This document shows, piece by piece, positions 20,894 to 29,183 of a stretch of DNA of 64,000 nt (position 1 is the stretch's first letter; every line of letters starts with the position of its first letter). The position numbers were made by a program, and so were the translations under genes. The stretch is from Leifsonia xyli (GTDB taxonomy: Bacteria > Actinomycetota > Actinomycetes > Actinomycetales > Microbacteriaceae). The stretch is taken from contig CP014761.1 in the NCBI GenBank assembly GCA_001647635.1, positions 1,178,001 through 1,242,000 of the forward strand, in the 5' to 3' direction. Under the pieces are notes generated by a model that was not told the origin of the DNA, did no database searches, and saw only the letters and a program-made list of their open reading frames with translations.

Positions 20894-21883
20894 TCAGCGA
20901 CCGCTCGACGCCTTCGCGTTCGACTCGTAGGAGGTGTTCGTGGACTCGAAGAAGTTCACGAGCTCCAGCGTGTCGTTGGCGGTCGCCATCCACTTTGCCG
21001 GGTTGGAGACCTTGTATTCGGCCTCGAAGCCCAGCTCCTCCAGCCGGCGGTCCGCCAGGTAGCGGACGTACTGGTTGATGTAGTTGGCGTTGAGGCCCAG
21101 GATGCCGCCCGGCAGGAGGTCGCGGTTGTACTGCTCCTCCATCTCGACGGCGTCGAGGATCATCTGGCGGATCTCGGCGGCGAACTCCGGCGTCTGCAGG
21201 TCGGGGTTCTCCTCCAGCACCGTCAGGATGAGGTTGATGCCGAACTTGAGGTGCAGCGACTCGTCGCGCACCACCCAGTCGATCAGCGAACCGAAGTTGC
21301 GCAGCAGGTTCCGCTGGCGGAACGAGAGCGCCACCATGAAGCCCGAGTAGAACCAGATCCCCTCGAGGATGACGTTGTACGCCACAAGGTTGCGGATGAA
21401 GTCCTGCTTGCCCTCGGTGGTCGAGATGTCGAGGGTCTGCTCGGTCATCCGCTTGATGAAGCTGACCTCGAACTCCTCCTTCTTCGCCATCGACGGCACG
21501 TCGACGTGGGAGTTGTACGCCTGCTCGCGGTCGATCGGGAACGTCTCGAGGACGTACTCGAACGACATGCAGTGGTTGGCCTCCTCCCACATCTGCTTGG
21601 CGAGGTAGAGGTGCGCCTCGGCCGCGTTGATGTAGGGGTAGACGCCGAACGCCAGCGCCTTGTTGACCAGCAGCTCGTTCGGGTTGAAGTAGCTCATCAG
21701 GAAGGTGACCGCGTGGCGCTCCTCGTCGGTCATCCGCTTGAAGTCGGCGATGTCCTCGCCGAGCTGGATCTCGTTCGGGAACCAGGTGTTCGCCACGGCC
21801 TGGTCGTACAGGTCCATCGCCCACTGGTACTTGACCGGCTTCAGCAGCAGGCCCTCTTCGATTCCGGTGCCCAGAATCCCCAT
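20894..21883 (-). CDS. nrdB: ribonucleotide reductase small subunit, class Ic type (Phe at radical site)
   Basis: A 329-residue R2 protein. The six metal ligands can be placed by spacing: Glu70 (NPNELL), Glu101 and His104 (EEANHC), Glu174 (ILEGIWFYSGF), Glu208 and His211 (RDESLHL). The residue four after His104, where class Ia enzymes carry the radical tyrosine, is Phe108, as in Chlamydia trachomatis R2 (Phe127), which uses a Mn(IV)/Fe(III) cofactor instead of a tyrosyl radical. The first ligand is also Glu rather than Asp, as in that class. Located 3' of nrdA in the same operon; makes the radical for reduction of ribonucleoside diphosphates. Confidence 0.93.
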   Translation of the reverse strand: MGILGTGIEEGLLLKPVKYQWAMDLYDQAVANTWFPNEIQLGEDIADFKRMTDEERHAVTFLMSYFNPNELLVNKALAFGVYPYINAAEAHLYLAKQMWEEANHCMSFEYVLETFPIDREQAYNSHVDVPSMAKKEEFEVSFIKRMTEQTLDISTTEGKQDFIRNLVAYNVILEGIWFYSGFMVALSFRQRNLLRNFGSLIDWVVRDESLHLKFGINLILTVLEENPDLQTPEFAAEIRQMILDAVEMEEQYNRDLLPGGILGLNANYINQYVRYLADRRLEELGFEAEYKVSNPAKWMATANDTLELVNFFESTNTSYESNAKASSGR

Positions 21884-21910
21884 GGTCTCGTTCTCCTCTT
21901 TACTTCAGGG

Positions 21911-21988
21911 TTACTGGCAGGACTCGCACTGCAGGTCGTCCATCGGGTCGACCGGCACGTAGTATTCCTCGATCTTGGTGCTGTTCAC
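21911..21988 (-). CDS. detached C-terminal redox tail of NrdA (25 residues, other frame)
   Basis: A 26-codon frame from GTG 21988 to 21911 encodes VNSTKIEEYYVPVDPMDD and then LQCESCQ. A C-terminal CxxC pair is what NrdA large subunits use to re-reduce their active-site disulfide. The GTG overlaps the nrdA stop (GTGA), a coupled-translation arrangement, but adding one G in AAGTGA would instead fuse it in frame to NrdA. Given six other one-base frameshifts in this window, a lost base is the simpler reading; separate translation is the alternative. Confidence 0.6.
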   Translation of the reverse strand: MNSTKIEEYYVPVDPMDDLQCESCQ

Positions 21989-24468
21989 TTGTTGTCACCC
22001 CCGGTCAGACCTCCGAAGCCGAAGCCACGACGAGCGGGTGCGGCGGCCGGAGCCGTCTCGGTGACGGCGGGAGCGGCGGCCTGGGCCGGCGCACCGGCGC
22101 CGACGGACGCGAAGCCCTTGCGGCCGCCCGAGATCTCCTCGGCCTTGTTGACCTTGACCGTCGACTGCTCGGCCTGGTGACGCGGCTTCATGTGGAGGTA
22201 GTACGTCGTCTTGACGCCCTTCTCCCAGGCCGCGTAGTAGATGTCCATCATGTCGCCGAGGTCGCGGGTCTCGAGGTACATGTTGCGGCTGATCGCCTGG
22301 TCGATCCACTTCTGCGCACGGGCCGCGACCTCGATGAAGGCGTACGGCGAGAGCTGGAAGCTCGTCTTGAACGTCGCCTTGATGTCGTCCGGGATCTCGG
22401 CGATGTTCTGGATGTCGCCCTGCGACCGCAGGATCGCCTCGCGGACGTCCTGCCAGATGCCGCGCTCCTGCAGCGTCTCGACCAGGTTGCGGTTGACCTC
22501 GAGGAACTTGCCCGAGGAGGTCGACCGGCTGAAGATCTGCGAGAACTGCGGGTCGAAGCCCGGCGTTGTGCCGGCGACGAGGCCGATGGACGCGGTCGGC
22601 GCGATGGCCATGAGCGTCGCGTTGCGCATGCCGCCCTTGACCTTCTCGCGGAGGCGGTCCCAGTCGAGGCGGATGGTGCGGTCGACCGTGATCGGCACGC
22701 CGCGGTCTGCCTCGGTGAGCGCGATCGAGTCGTAGGGCACGAGGCCCTTCGACCAGCGCGAGCCCTCGAAGTTCGGGTACGCGCCGCGCTCCTGCGCCAG
22801 GTCGGCGCTCTCGTCGATGGCCGCGTACGAGACGTGCTCCATGATCTCGTCGATCAGGGCGTACGCCTCCTCGCTCTCGTAGCTGAGGCCGAGCTTCTCG
22901 ACGACGTCGGTGAAGCCCATGACGCCGAGGCCGATGGCGCGGTTCTGCTGGTTGGAGTAGTCCGCCTCCGGCACGCTCGACACCGTGATGTCGATGAGGT
23001 TGTCGAGCTGGCGCACCGCCTGGCGGGCGCTCGCCTCGATGCGCTCCCAGTCCATCTTGCCGTCGACCAGGTGCCGGGTCAGGTTGATGGAGGCCAGGTT
23101 GCAGACGGAGACGTTGTCGCGGTCCTGCGGCAGCGTGATCTCGGTGCAGAGGTTGGAGAGGTGGATCGTGCCCGTGTTGTTGTTGAGGGCACGGTTGTTG
23201 ATCGTGTCCTTCCAGGTCAGCCACGGGTGGCTCGTGGTCTGCAGGCTCATCAGGATGTCCTTGAACTGCGCGCGTGCGCTGATCTTCTTGAACATCTTGA
23301 GGTTGCCGGCCTCGGCCTCGGCGACGTAGTGGGCGTAGCGCTCCGAGAAGGCCTTGCCGTACAGCTCGTTGAGGTCGGCGACCTCCAGCGGGTCGAAGAG
23401 GTACCAGTCCTCGTCGTTCTGCACGCGCTTCATGAACTCGTCGCTGATCCACACCGCAGTGTTGGCGGTGCGGGTACGGCGGTACGGGTCGCCCGAGTTC
23501 TGGCGCAGGTCCAGGAACTCCGGGAAGTCCATGTGCCAGTTCTCCATGTAGAAGCAGAGGGCGCCGAACTTCTTGCCACCGCGGCTGACCGCGCGCAGCA
23601 CCGAGTCGATCGTGTGCATGAACGGGATCGGGCCGGTCGACGTGGTGTTGTTCGAGCGGATGGGCGAGCCCTGGGCGCGCAGCTTGGTGACCGAGAGGCC
23701 GATGCCGCCTGTGCCCTTGGTGAGCCACATGACGTCGCGGACGCTCTTCGCGATGTGCTCGATGTCGTCCTGCATCTCCATGACGAAGCAGTTGGACAGC
23801 TGGGGGTACGCGGTGCCCGCGTTGACGAGGGTGGAGCCGGCCGCCAGGTACTCGAGCTTCGACATCTTCTCGTAGAAGGCGATGGCGTGGCTGGTCGGGT
23901 CGGCCTCGTTGAGCGAGAGCCCCATCGCGATGCGCATCCAGAAGAACTGCGGCACCTCGAGGGAGTCGCCGTTGCGAGCCTTGATGCCGTAGCGGTTGTT
24001 GAGGGTGACGACGCCGATGTACTTCAGCAGCTCGTCGCGCGACGGGTCGAGGTAGCCGGCGAGGCGGTCGAGGTCGAACGCCGTGGTGAAGCGGCCGTCG
24101 AGGAGCGTCTCGGCGACGCCGCGCTCGATGTAGCCGCGGAAGCGCTCGGCGTGGAGCTGCACGAGCTCGTCATTGCCCTCGTAGTCGCCGAGGACGCGCT
24201 TGTAGATCGTCTTGAGCAGGAGGCGCGCGGCGACGGTGTCGAACGCCGGGTCGTCCTTGACGTTCTGGAGGGCGACCTGGATGACCGCCTCGTCGAGCTG
24301 CTGCGTCGTGATGCCGTCGAACAGCGTGAGCTCGAGCTCGCTCGCGATCTGCGTCACCCACGTGATGTTCTCGTCCAGACCCTGGGCCGCGTTCTCGATG
24401 GCCAGGTTGATCTTGTTGGCGTCGTACGGCTCCCGCTCGCCGTTGCGCTTCACGACTGTGATAGCCAC
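21985..24468 (-). CDS. nrdA: ribonucleoside-diphosphate reductase large subunit
   Basis: An 827-residue catalytic subunit that reduces NDPs to dNDPs. It begins with one ATP-cone allosteric domain (VVKRNGEREPYDANKINLAI) and carries the barrel motifs SNCFVMEMQDDIEHI, LCTEITLPQDRDNVSVCNLASINLT and TASIGLVAGTTPGFDPQFS. The GTG at 24468 follows GAGGGAG; a start at 24498 lacks one. As read, the chain ends in an Ala-rich linker GLTGGDNK without the C-terminal cysteine pair, which lies in the next frame. Operon order is nrdA, tail, nrdB, rhodanese. Confidence 0.95.
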   Translation of the reverse strand: MAITVVKRNGEREPYDANKINLAIENAAQGLDENITWVTQIASELELTLFDGITTQQLDEAVIQVALQNVKDDPAFDTVAARLLLKTIYKRVLGDYEGNDELVQLHAERFRGYIERGVAETLLDGRFTTAFDLDRLAGYLDPSRDELLKYIGVVTLNNRYGIKARNGDSLEVPQFFWMRIAMGLSLNEADPTSHAIAFYEKMSKLEYLAAGSTLVNAGTAYPQLSNCFVMEMQDDIEHIAKSVRDVMWLTKGTGGIGLSVTKLRAQGSPIRSNNTTSTGPIPFMHTIDSVLRAVSRGGKKFGALCFYMENWHMDFPEFLDLRQNSGDPYRRTRTANTAVWISDEFMKRVQNDEDWYLFDPLEVADLNELYGKAFSERYAHYVAEAEAGNLKMFKKISARAQFKDILMSLQTTSHPWLTWKDTINNRALNNNTGTIHLSNLCTEITLPQDRDNVSVCNLASINLTRHLVDGKMDWERIEASARQAVRQLDNLIDITVSSVPEADYSNQQNRAIGLGVMGFTDVVEKLGLSYESEEAYALIDEIMEHVSYAAIDESADLAQERGAYPNFEGSRWSKGLVPYDSIALTEADRGVPITVDRTIRLDWDRLREKVKGGMRNATLMAIAPTASIGLVAGTTPGFDPQFSQIFSRSTSSGKFLEVNRNLVETLQERGIWQDVREAILRSQGDIQNIAEIPDDIKATFKTSFQLSPYAFIEVAARAQKWIDQAISRNMYLETRDLGDMMDIYYAAWEKGVKTTYYLHMKPRHQAEQSTVKVNKAEEISGGRKGFASVGAGAPAQAAAPAVTETAPAAAPARRGFGFGGLTGGDNK

Positions 24469-24510
24469 TGCATCTCCCTCTTCGCTCTGCCGCATCACCC
24501 AGCGGCTCGA

Positions 24511-24558
24511 CCACTATATAGCGGGGGTCCGACATTTCCATCCCCCCACATCTAGTGG
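24511..24558. promoter_or_regulatory. tandem NrdR-box-like sites upstream of nrdA
   Basis: CCACTATATAGCGG (24511-24524) and CCACATCTAGTGG (24546-24558). Aligned on the shared TAGTG half they are about 32 bp apart, the three-turn spacing known for paired NrdR boxes upstream of nrd operons. The first box also contains a possible -10 (TATAGT on the minus strand), so NrdR binding would block the promoter. The nrdR gene is not in the window. Confidence 0.65.
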
Positions 24559-24660
24559 GCGTGTCGTCCACAGGTGGGGACAACTTATGCACAGTTTCCA
24601 CACCCCGTGAAGGGGGACACGACCTCTGTGGGAACCTCTGGACGCGCCTTTCCGGACCGA

Positions 24661-24666
24661 TAGTGT
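24661..24666 (+). promoter_or_regulatory. -10 box (TAGTGT) before MFS gene
   Basis: TAGTGT ends 8 nt before the GTG at 24675; no ribosome-binding sequence. Confidence 0.5.
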
Positions 24667-24674
24667 TGACCGTT

Positions 24675-25886
24675 GTGAGCAGCTATTCCAGCCTTCTGAA
24701 GACGCCGGGCGTCGCCCGCATCATCGCGGCTCAGCTCACCGCGCGCTTCCCGTTCGGCATGCTGTCGCTGGCCTTCCTGCTCCACATCGAGCGCGTGCAC
24801 GACTCCTACGGCGCGGCGGGTCTCGTCCTCGGCGCGATGAGCATCGGGCAGGCGATCGCGGGCCCGATGACGAGCCGCCTGATGGGCGTGCTCGGAATGC
24901 GCCTCGTGCTCTGGACGACCCTGCTGCTCTGCTCCGCGGCGGTCGCCGCGATCGGCCTGATCGTCATGCCGATCCCGCTGACCATGGGAGTCGCGTTCTT
25001 CGCGGGCCTCTGCATGCCGCCCATCCAGCCCGCCGTCCGAACCATCTACCCGAAGATGGTCAACTCGCGGCAGCTCACCCCGCTGTTCTCGCTCGATGCG
25101 TCCGCGCAGGAGATCATCTGGATCGCCGGCCCGGTCGCGATCACCTTCGTCTCGACCCAGATCGGCACGGTCGAGGGCATCCTGATGTCGGTCGCCATCA
25201 TGCTCGTGGGCGGGTTCTGGTTCATCGCCTCGCCGGAGGTCGGCCGGGTGCGCATCCCGCGCAGCAAGCGGCGCTTCGGGACGGTGCTGGCGCGTCCCCC
25301 GGTGCTGCTCGCCACGGTGGTCGGCTTCCTGCTCATCGGCTCGTGCTCGGCAGTGGAGGCGGGCGTCGTCGCCACCTTCGGCGAGGGGTCGCCGCTCGCC
25401 GGCATCGTGCTCGCGATCTGGTCGCTCGGCTCCCTGGTCGGCGGCCTCGCCTTCGGTCACGTGCCGATCGGCCCGTGGGCGACCGCGCGCCGCATGCTCA
25501 TCGTCTTCGTCGGCATCGTGCTCTCGACCTTCATGCTCTGGTCGTGGTGGGGCCTGTCGATCACGCTGCTGATCGCCGGACTCGGGATCGCTCCCGCCCT
25601 CGCCGTGCTGTTCGCCATCGTTTCGGCGAGCGTCAAATTCTCCGACACCGCCGAGGCCTACGGCTGGGTCGGCACCGGGCAGCTGATCGGCGCCGCACTC
25701 GGCTCCGCCCTCGCCGGCTTCCTCATCGACGGCACCGGCGCCGTCGGCGCGTTCTGGGTCGCCGGCGCCTTCGCCCTGGTCGGCTTCGTCGTCCCGGCCC
25801 TCGCCTACCGCATCCACCCCGACCTGCGCGGCCGCGACGCCTCCCCCATCCCCGACACCGAGCCCGTCCCCGTCCAGCCCTCCTAG
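24675..25886 (+). CDS. MFS transporter
   Basis: A 403-residue major facilitator with about twelve hydrophobic segments. The loop between segments 2 and 3 is not a clean motif A, and no substrate can be named. The GTG at 24675 (VSSYSSLLKTPGVARIIAAQ) is chosen because of the -10 box; the frame further upstream runs through the nrdA control region. Divergent from nrdA. A 58-bp palindrome follows the stop. Confidence 0.88.
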   Translation: MSSYSSLLKTPGVARIIAAQLTARFPFGMLSLAFLLHIERVHDSYGAAGLVLGAMSIGQAIAGPMTSRLMGVLGMRLVLWTTLLLCSAAVAAIGLIVMPIPLTMGVAFFAGLCMPPIQPAVRTIYPKMVNSRQLTPLFSLDASAQEIIWIAGPVAITFVSTQIGTVEGILMSVAIMLVGGFWFIASPEVGRVRIPRSKRRFGTVLARPPVLLATVVGFLLIGSCSAVEAGVVATFGEGSPLAGIVLAIWSLGSLVGGLAFGHVPIGPWATARRMLIVFVGIVLSTFMLWSWWGLSITLLIAGLGIAPALAVLFAIVSASVKFSDTAEAYGWVGTGQLIGAALGSALAGFLIDGTGAVGAFWVAGAFALVGFVVPALAYRIHPDLRGRDASPIPDTEPVPVQPS

Positions 25887-25920
25887 CCCCGTTCCCTCCC
25901 GCGTCGCCCCTCCCGCCTCC

Positions 25921-25978
25921 CGAAGTGCAGGTAGTTGCGCACTTTCGCGGCGTGTCGACCGCAACTAGCTGCCCTTCG
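25921..25978 (+). repeat. 58-bp palindromic element, copy 1
   Basis: Arms of about 18 bp (GAAGTGCAGGTAGTTGCG and its partner ending CTGCCCTTC, two mismatches) around a core CACTTTCGCGGCGTGTCGAC. It lies 34 bp after the MFS stop and before the DUF559 gene. Same family as 26914-26971, 43159-43215 and 51288-51345. Confidence 0.9.
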
Positions 25979-25989
25979 CAGCTCCGGGG

Positions 25990-25998
25990 TGTGGATAA
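25990..25998 (-). promoter_or_regulatory. perfect DnaA-box sequence
   Basis: TTATCCACA on the minus strand. It matches the DnaA 9-mer consensus exactly; isolated, so it may only bind DnaA without being an origin. Confidence 0.4.
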
Positions 25999-26036
25999 GT
26001 CCGGAAGCGCGGGTACGGCGGTGGCAGGGTGCGGGG

Positions 26037-26909
26037 ATGGAATCTTCGCACCTCGACCGGATGCCATTCCCCGTAAGGTCGGCACTCGCTTCCGGCGCCC
26101 GGCCGCATCGGCTGCGCTCAGGGGAACTCGTCCGACCCATTCGAGGGATTCGCATAGTCGGAACGCATGCCGGTCTGGCCGATCGCTTGCGGGCCTACGC
26201 GCTCCATCGACGCGTCGACTTCGCCTTCAGCCACACCACCGCCGCGATCCTCTACGGCGTGCCTCTGCCGCAGGAACTCCCGTCCGACATCCACGTCACC
26301 GTCCCCGATCCGTGCAGGGCGCCTCAGATCGACGGGTTCGTCGGCCACAAGCTGTCCCGGTGGGAGGTGCGACATGTCGACGGTTTCCCGGTAACGACCC
26401 CCGAGCAGACGTGGCTGGACCTCGCCCAGGTGGTCGGCAGCTCGGCGCTCGTCATCGCGGGCGACTTCCTGGTGGGCGGTCAGCGTCCGCTCTCCGATCG
26501 TGCGAAGCTCGCCGCGGCCATAGCCGCGTCCGCGGGACGGCGTGGAATCGGCCGCGCGCGTGTGGCGCTCGAGCAGGTGCGAAGGGGTTCGGAGTCGCCG
26601 GGCGAGACACGCTTGCGGATGCTCCTCGCCGATTACGAATTCCCCGAGCCGCGGCTGAACCACACCATCCTCGACACCCGAGGTGGCTTCGTCGCGCGCG
26701 TCGACTTCGCATACGTCGAGGCGCGCGTCGTCCTCGAATATGAGGGCGATGTGCACCGCATCGACCGTGAGGTCTGGCAGCGGGACATCCGACGTCGCGA
26801 ACGCGTCGAGGACGTGGGCTGGCGGATGGTCCGGGTCACCGCATCCGACCTCCAGGACCCCGCGGAACTGATCGCGCGCCTCCGTCAACTCCTCCGCGTC
26901 CGCCCATGA
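26037..26909 (+). CDS. DUF559 endonuclease-fold protein with AbiEi-like N-terminal region
   Basis: A 290-residue protein common in actinobacteria. The N-terminal half (RLRSGELVRPIRGIRIVG and FAFSHTTAAILYGVPLP) resembles the AbiEi antitoxin-type region; the C-terminal part is a DUF559/Vsr-like PD-(D/E)xK fold with SPGETRLRMLLADY, ARVDFAYVEARVVLEYEGD and a final WRMVRVTASDL. The cellular target is unknown. The gene is flanked on both sides by 58-bp palindromes in opposite orientation. Ribosome site is weak (GCAGGG). Confidence 0.8.
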   Translation: MESSHLDRMPFPVRSALASGARPHRLRSGELVRPIRGIRIVGTHAGLADRLRAYALHRRVDFAFSHTTAAILYGVPLPQELPSDIHVTVPDPCRAPQIDGFVGHKLSRWEVRHVDGFPVTTPEQTWLDLAQVVGSSALVIAGDFLVGGQRPLSDRAKLAAAIAASAGRRGIGRARVALEQVRRGSESPGETRLRMLLADYEFPEPRLNHTILDTRGGFVARVDFAYVEARVVLEYEGDVHRIDREVWQRDIRRRERVEDVGWRMVRVTASDLQDPAELIARLRQLLRVRP

Positions 26910-26913
26910 CGAT

Positions 26914-26971
26914 CGAAGGGCAGGTAGTTGCGGTCGACACGCCGCAAAAGTGCACGACTAGCTGCACTTCA
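26914..26971 (-). repeat. 58-bp palindromic element, copy 2 (inverted relative to copy 1)
   Basis: Begins 4 bp after the DUF559 stop. On the minus strand it reads GAAGTGCAGCTAGTCGTGCA followed by the shared core GCGGCGTGTCGACCGCAACT. The arms have about four mismatches, the most degenerate of the four copies. Confidence 0.88.
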
Positions 26972-27018
26972 GTGAAAGGTGGGAGGGGCGGGGCGCGGGG
27001 GGGAGGAGACGGGGCGGG

Positions 27019-27999
27019 CTACCAGCGGGGGTGGATGGCGGCCCGGAAGTGGGTGTCGTAGATGCGGTGGACGGCGGCGTCGAAGTCGGCGGGGAGGGAG
27101 ACGGATGCCGCGGCCGCGTTCGCGCGCGCCTGCTCGGGCGAGCGGGCGCCCGGGATGACGGTGGTCACGCCGTCCTGCGCGACGATCCACGCGATCGCCG
27201 CCTGCGCGGGCGTCACGCCCTCTGGGGCGAGGGCCGCGAACTCGCGCGCCGCCTGCACGCCCTCCTCGTAGTCCACACCCGAGAAGGTCTCGCCCACGTC
27301 GAACGCCGAGCCGTCGCGGTTGTAGTTCCGGTGGTCGTCCGCCGAGAACGTCGTCTGCTCGGTATACCGGCCGCTCAGCAGTCCTGAGGCGAGCGGCACC
27401 CGCGCGATGATGCCCACGCCGGCCTCCCGCGCGGCGGGCAGCACCCGGTCGAGCGGCTTGAGGCGGAAGGCGTTGAGGATGATCTGCACCGTCGCCGTGC
27501 CGGGGTGCGCGATCGCGGCGAGCGCCTCGTCCACCGTCTCGACGCTCACGCCGTAGTTCTCGATCGCGCCCTCCTCGACGAGCGTGTCGAGGGCGTCGTA
27601 GACCGCCTCGGTCGAGAACACGGGGGTCGGCGGGCAGTGCAGCTGCACGAGGTCGAGGCGGTCGACCCCGAGATTGCGGCGAGAGCGGTCCGTCCACTCC
27701 CGGAACTTCGCGAGCGTGAAGTTGGCCGGGTCCTGGGCCTCGCGGCGGCCCATCTTGGTCGCGACCGTCAGCGGCAGCTCGGGATGCTCGGTGACGAAGC
27801 GCCCGATGATCTGCTCGCTGCGCCCATCCCCGTAGACGTCCGCGGTGTCGAAGAAAGTGACGCCCGATTCGGCGGCCGCCTCGAGCACGGCGAGGGCGTC
27901 GTCTTCGGAGACGTCCCCCCAGTCCGCTCCGAGCTGCCACGTGCCGAGTCCGACGACCGACACCTCCCGTCCGGTTCCGCCGAGGATGCGCTGTTCCAT
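27019..27999 (-). CDS. aldo/keto reductase
   Basis: A 326-residue AKR of the YajO/Tas-like class. Asp51 and Tyr56 lie in FFDTADVYGDGRSE, Lys in VATKMGRRE, His in LVQLHCPP; the NADPH site is VIPGARSPEQARANAAAAS. The ATG at 27999 lies 6 nt after TACGCT; the longer frame to 28077 has a Cys/Arg-rich unlikely start. Substrate unknown; third AKR of the window. Confidence 0.92.
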   Translation of the reverse strand: MEQRILGGTGREVSVVGLGTWQLGADWGDVSEDDALAVLEAAAESGVTFFDTADVYGDGRSEQIIGRFVTEHPELPLTVATKMGRREAQDPANFTLAKFREWTDRSRRNLGVDRLDLVQLHCPPTPVFSTEAVYDALDTLVEEGAIENYGVSVETVDEALAAIAHPGTATVQIILNAFRLKPLDRVLPAAREAGVGIIARVPLASGLLSGRYTEQTTFSADDHRNYNRDGSAFDVGETFSGVDYEEGVQAAREFAALAPEGVTPAQAAIAWIVAQDGVTTVIPGARSPEQARANAAAASVSLPADFDAAVHRIYDTHFRAAIHPRW

Positions 28000-28005
28000 A
28001 CCGCC

Positions 28006-28011
28006 AGCGTA
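28006..28011 (-). promoter_or_regulatory. -10 box (TACGCT) of leaderless aldo/keto reductase
   Basis: TACGCT on the minus strand, 6 nt before the ATG at 27999. Confidence 0.5.
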
Positions 28012-28078
28012 GGCGTTTCGCCGGGACTGCAGAACCGGCGGGCACGCGGCCCGCCGGTCCGTCATCGGCCCGCGCACG

Positions 28079-29173
28079 TCAGGCAGCGGCCTCGGTCACC
28101 TCCTGGTTGCGGAAGTGCCCGGCGAGCATCGCCGCGACGCCGACGGCCGCCCACCCGAGGAGCACCAGCCACGGGAAGGCCGCGTCCGCGTCGGGGAAGT
28201 ACGACAGGTCCCGCAGCAGGGTGACGGAGGCGCCCGGCACGAACCACTGCCCGATCTCGCCCCACGGCCCGACCAGGAACTGCAGCGGCTGCGCAGCGGA
28301 CGACAGCGGGTTGCCGACCAGCACGGTCAGCACCGCTCCGACCGCGATTCCGATACGGCCGAGCAGCGCGTTCATCCCGACGATGAAGGACGCCGTGGCG
28401 AACATCGAGAGCGAGACGGCGAACGCGTTGACCCAGAAGCCGCCCTGCAGGATCCCGAACCACCCTTGCAGGATCCCGGCGACGGCCAGCCCGACCGTGA
28501 CGGCGTACACCGCGACCGCGGTCAGGCGCCGCCAGCTCCCGGCGACGAGGAGCGAGATGAGCGCGCCGCCGAGCATCCCGCCGAGCACCAGCGGGAAGGC
28601 GGATGCGGTGAGGCCGAGCCCGCGGGCGTCGGTGGAGGCGAGCGGAACCACGTCGGTGACCTTCACGGTGATGGTCGGCGCCTGCGTGCCGGCGGGTGCG
28701 CCGCCGGCAGCGATCGCCTGCTGCACGGCGGCATCGGCCTGCTGCTGCGCGGACGCCTGGATGCGCGTCGCGACCTGGGCCAGGATCTGGCTGACGGCGG
28801 CCCCGTTCGCCGAGGCGGTCAGAACCTCCGGCTGGTCGCCCAGGATGATGGCGCCGTAGACGTCGCGGGTGCGGATGAGGTCGACCGCCTCCTGCCGGTT
28901 CGCGACCGTCGTCGGGTCGAAGGCGCCGTCGGCTGCCTTATCGAGCTGCTTCTCGACCGCGGAGACCGTGGCATTGTCCCCCGCGATGGCGATCGGCAGG
29001 TCCTTGACCGAGGACGTGATCGTCGGCCAGAGGAAGGCGAGCAGGATGACGACGACCACGGCCGCTGCGCCGAGGGCGAGCAGGACGGACCGCAGCCATG
29101 GCGTGTGCGGCGGCTGCGTCGAGCGGGCCGCCGGGGTGGCGTCCTGCGGCGGGCGGGTCAGTGTGGCGCTCAT
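28079..29173 (-). CDS. ABC-2/YhgE-Pip-type membrane permease
   Basis: A 364-residue membrane protein with one N-terminal transmembrane segment, a large extracytoplasmic domain (about residues 45-195) and about five C-terminal segments, the layout of DUF3533/YhgE-Pip permeases often linked to export of toxic compounds or cell-envelope factors. There is no ATPase gene beside it. The ATG at 29173 follows a strong GGAGGAG. Divergent from a TetR regulator with two operators between them, so it is very likely that regulator's target. Confidence 0.8.
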   Translation of the reverse strand: MSATLTRPPQDATPAARSTQPPHTPWLRSVLLALGAAAVVVVILLAFLWPTITSSVKDLPIAIAGDNATVSAVEKQLDKAADGAFDPTTVANRQEAVDLIRTRDVYGAIILGDQPEVLTASANGAAVSQILAQVATRIQASAQQQADAAVQQAIAAGGAPAGTQAPTITVKVTDVVPLASTDARGLGLTASAFPLVLGGMLGGALISLLVAGSWRRLTAVAVYAVTVGLAVAGILQGWFGILQGGFWVNAFAVSLSMFATASFIVGMNALLGRIGIAVGAVLTVLVGNPLSSAAQPLQFLVGPWGEIGQWFVPGASVTLLRDLSYFPDADAAFPWLVLLGWAAVGVAAMLAGHFRNQEVTEAAA

Positions 29174-29183
29174 GGTCTCCTCC

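Noticed and set aside
21980..21995. Programmed -1 frameshift joining NrdA to its tail
   Set aside because: The sequence ACAACAAGTGA has no X-XXY-YYZ slippery heptamer and no clear downstream structure; a lost base or coupled restart is simpler.
22177..24555. 792-codon plus-strand frame opposite nrdA
   Set aside because: Antisense shadow of nrdA; composition is unnatural and it crosses the NrdR box region.
25921..25978. Palindromic elements read as ordinary intrinsic terminators
   Set aside because: No T-run, a conserved 20-nt loop core in all copies and one copy between same-direction genes; a termination role remains possible but does not explain sequence conservation.
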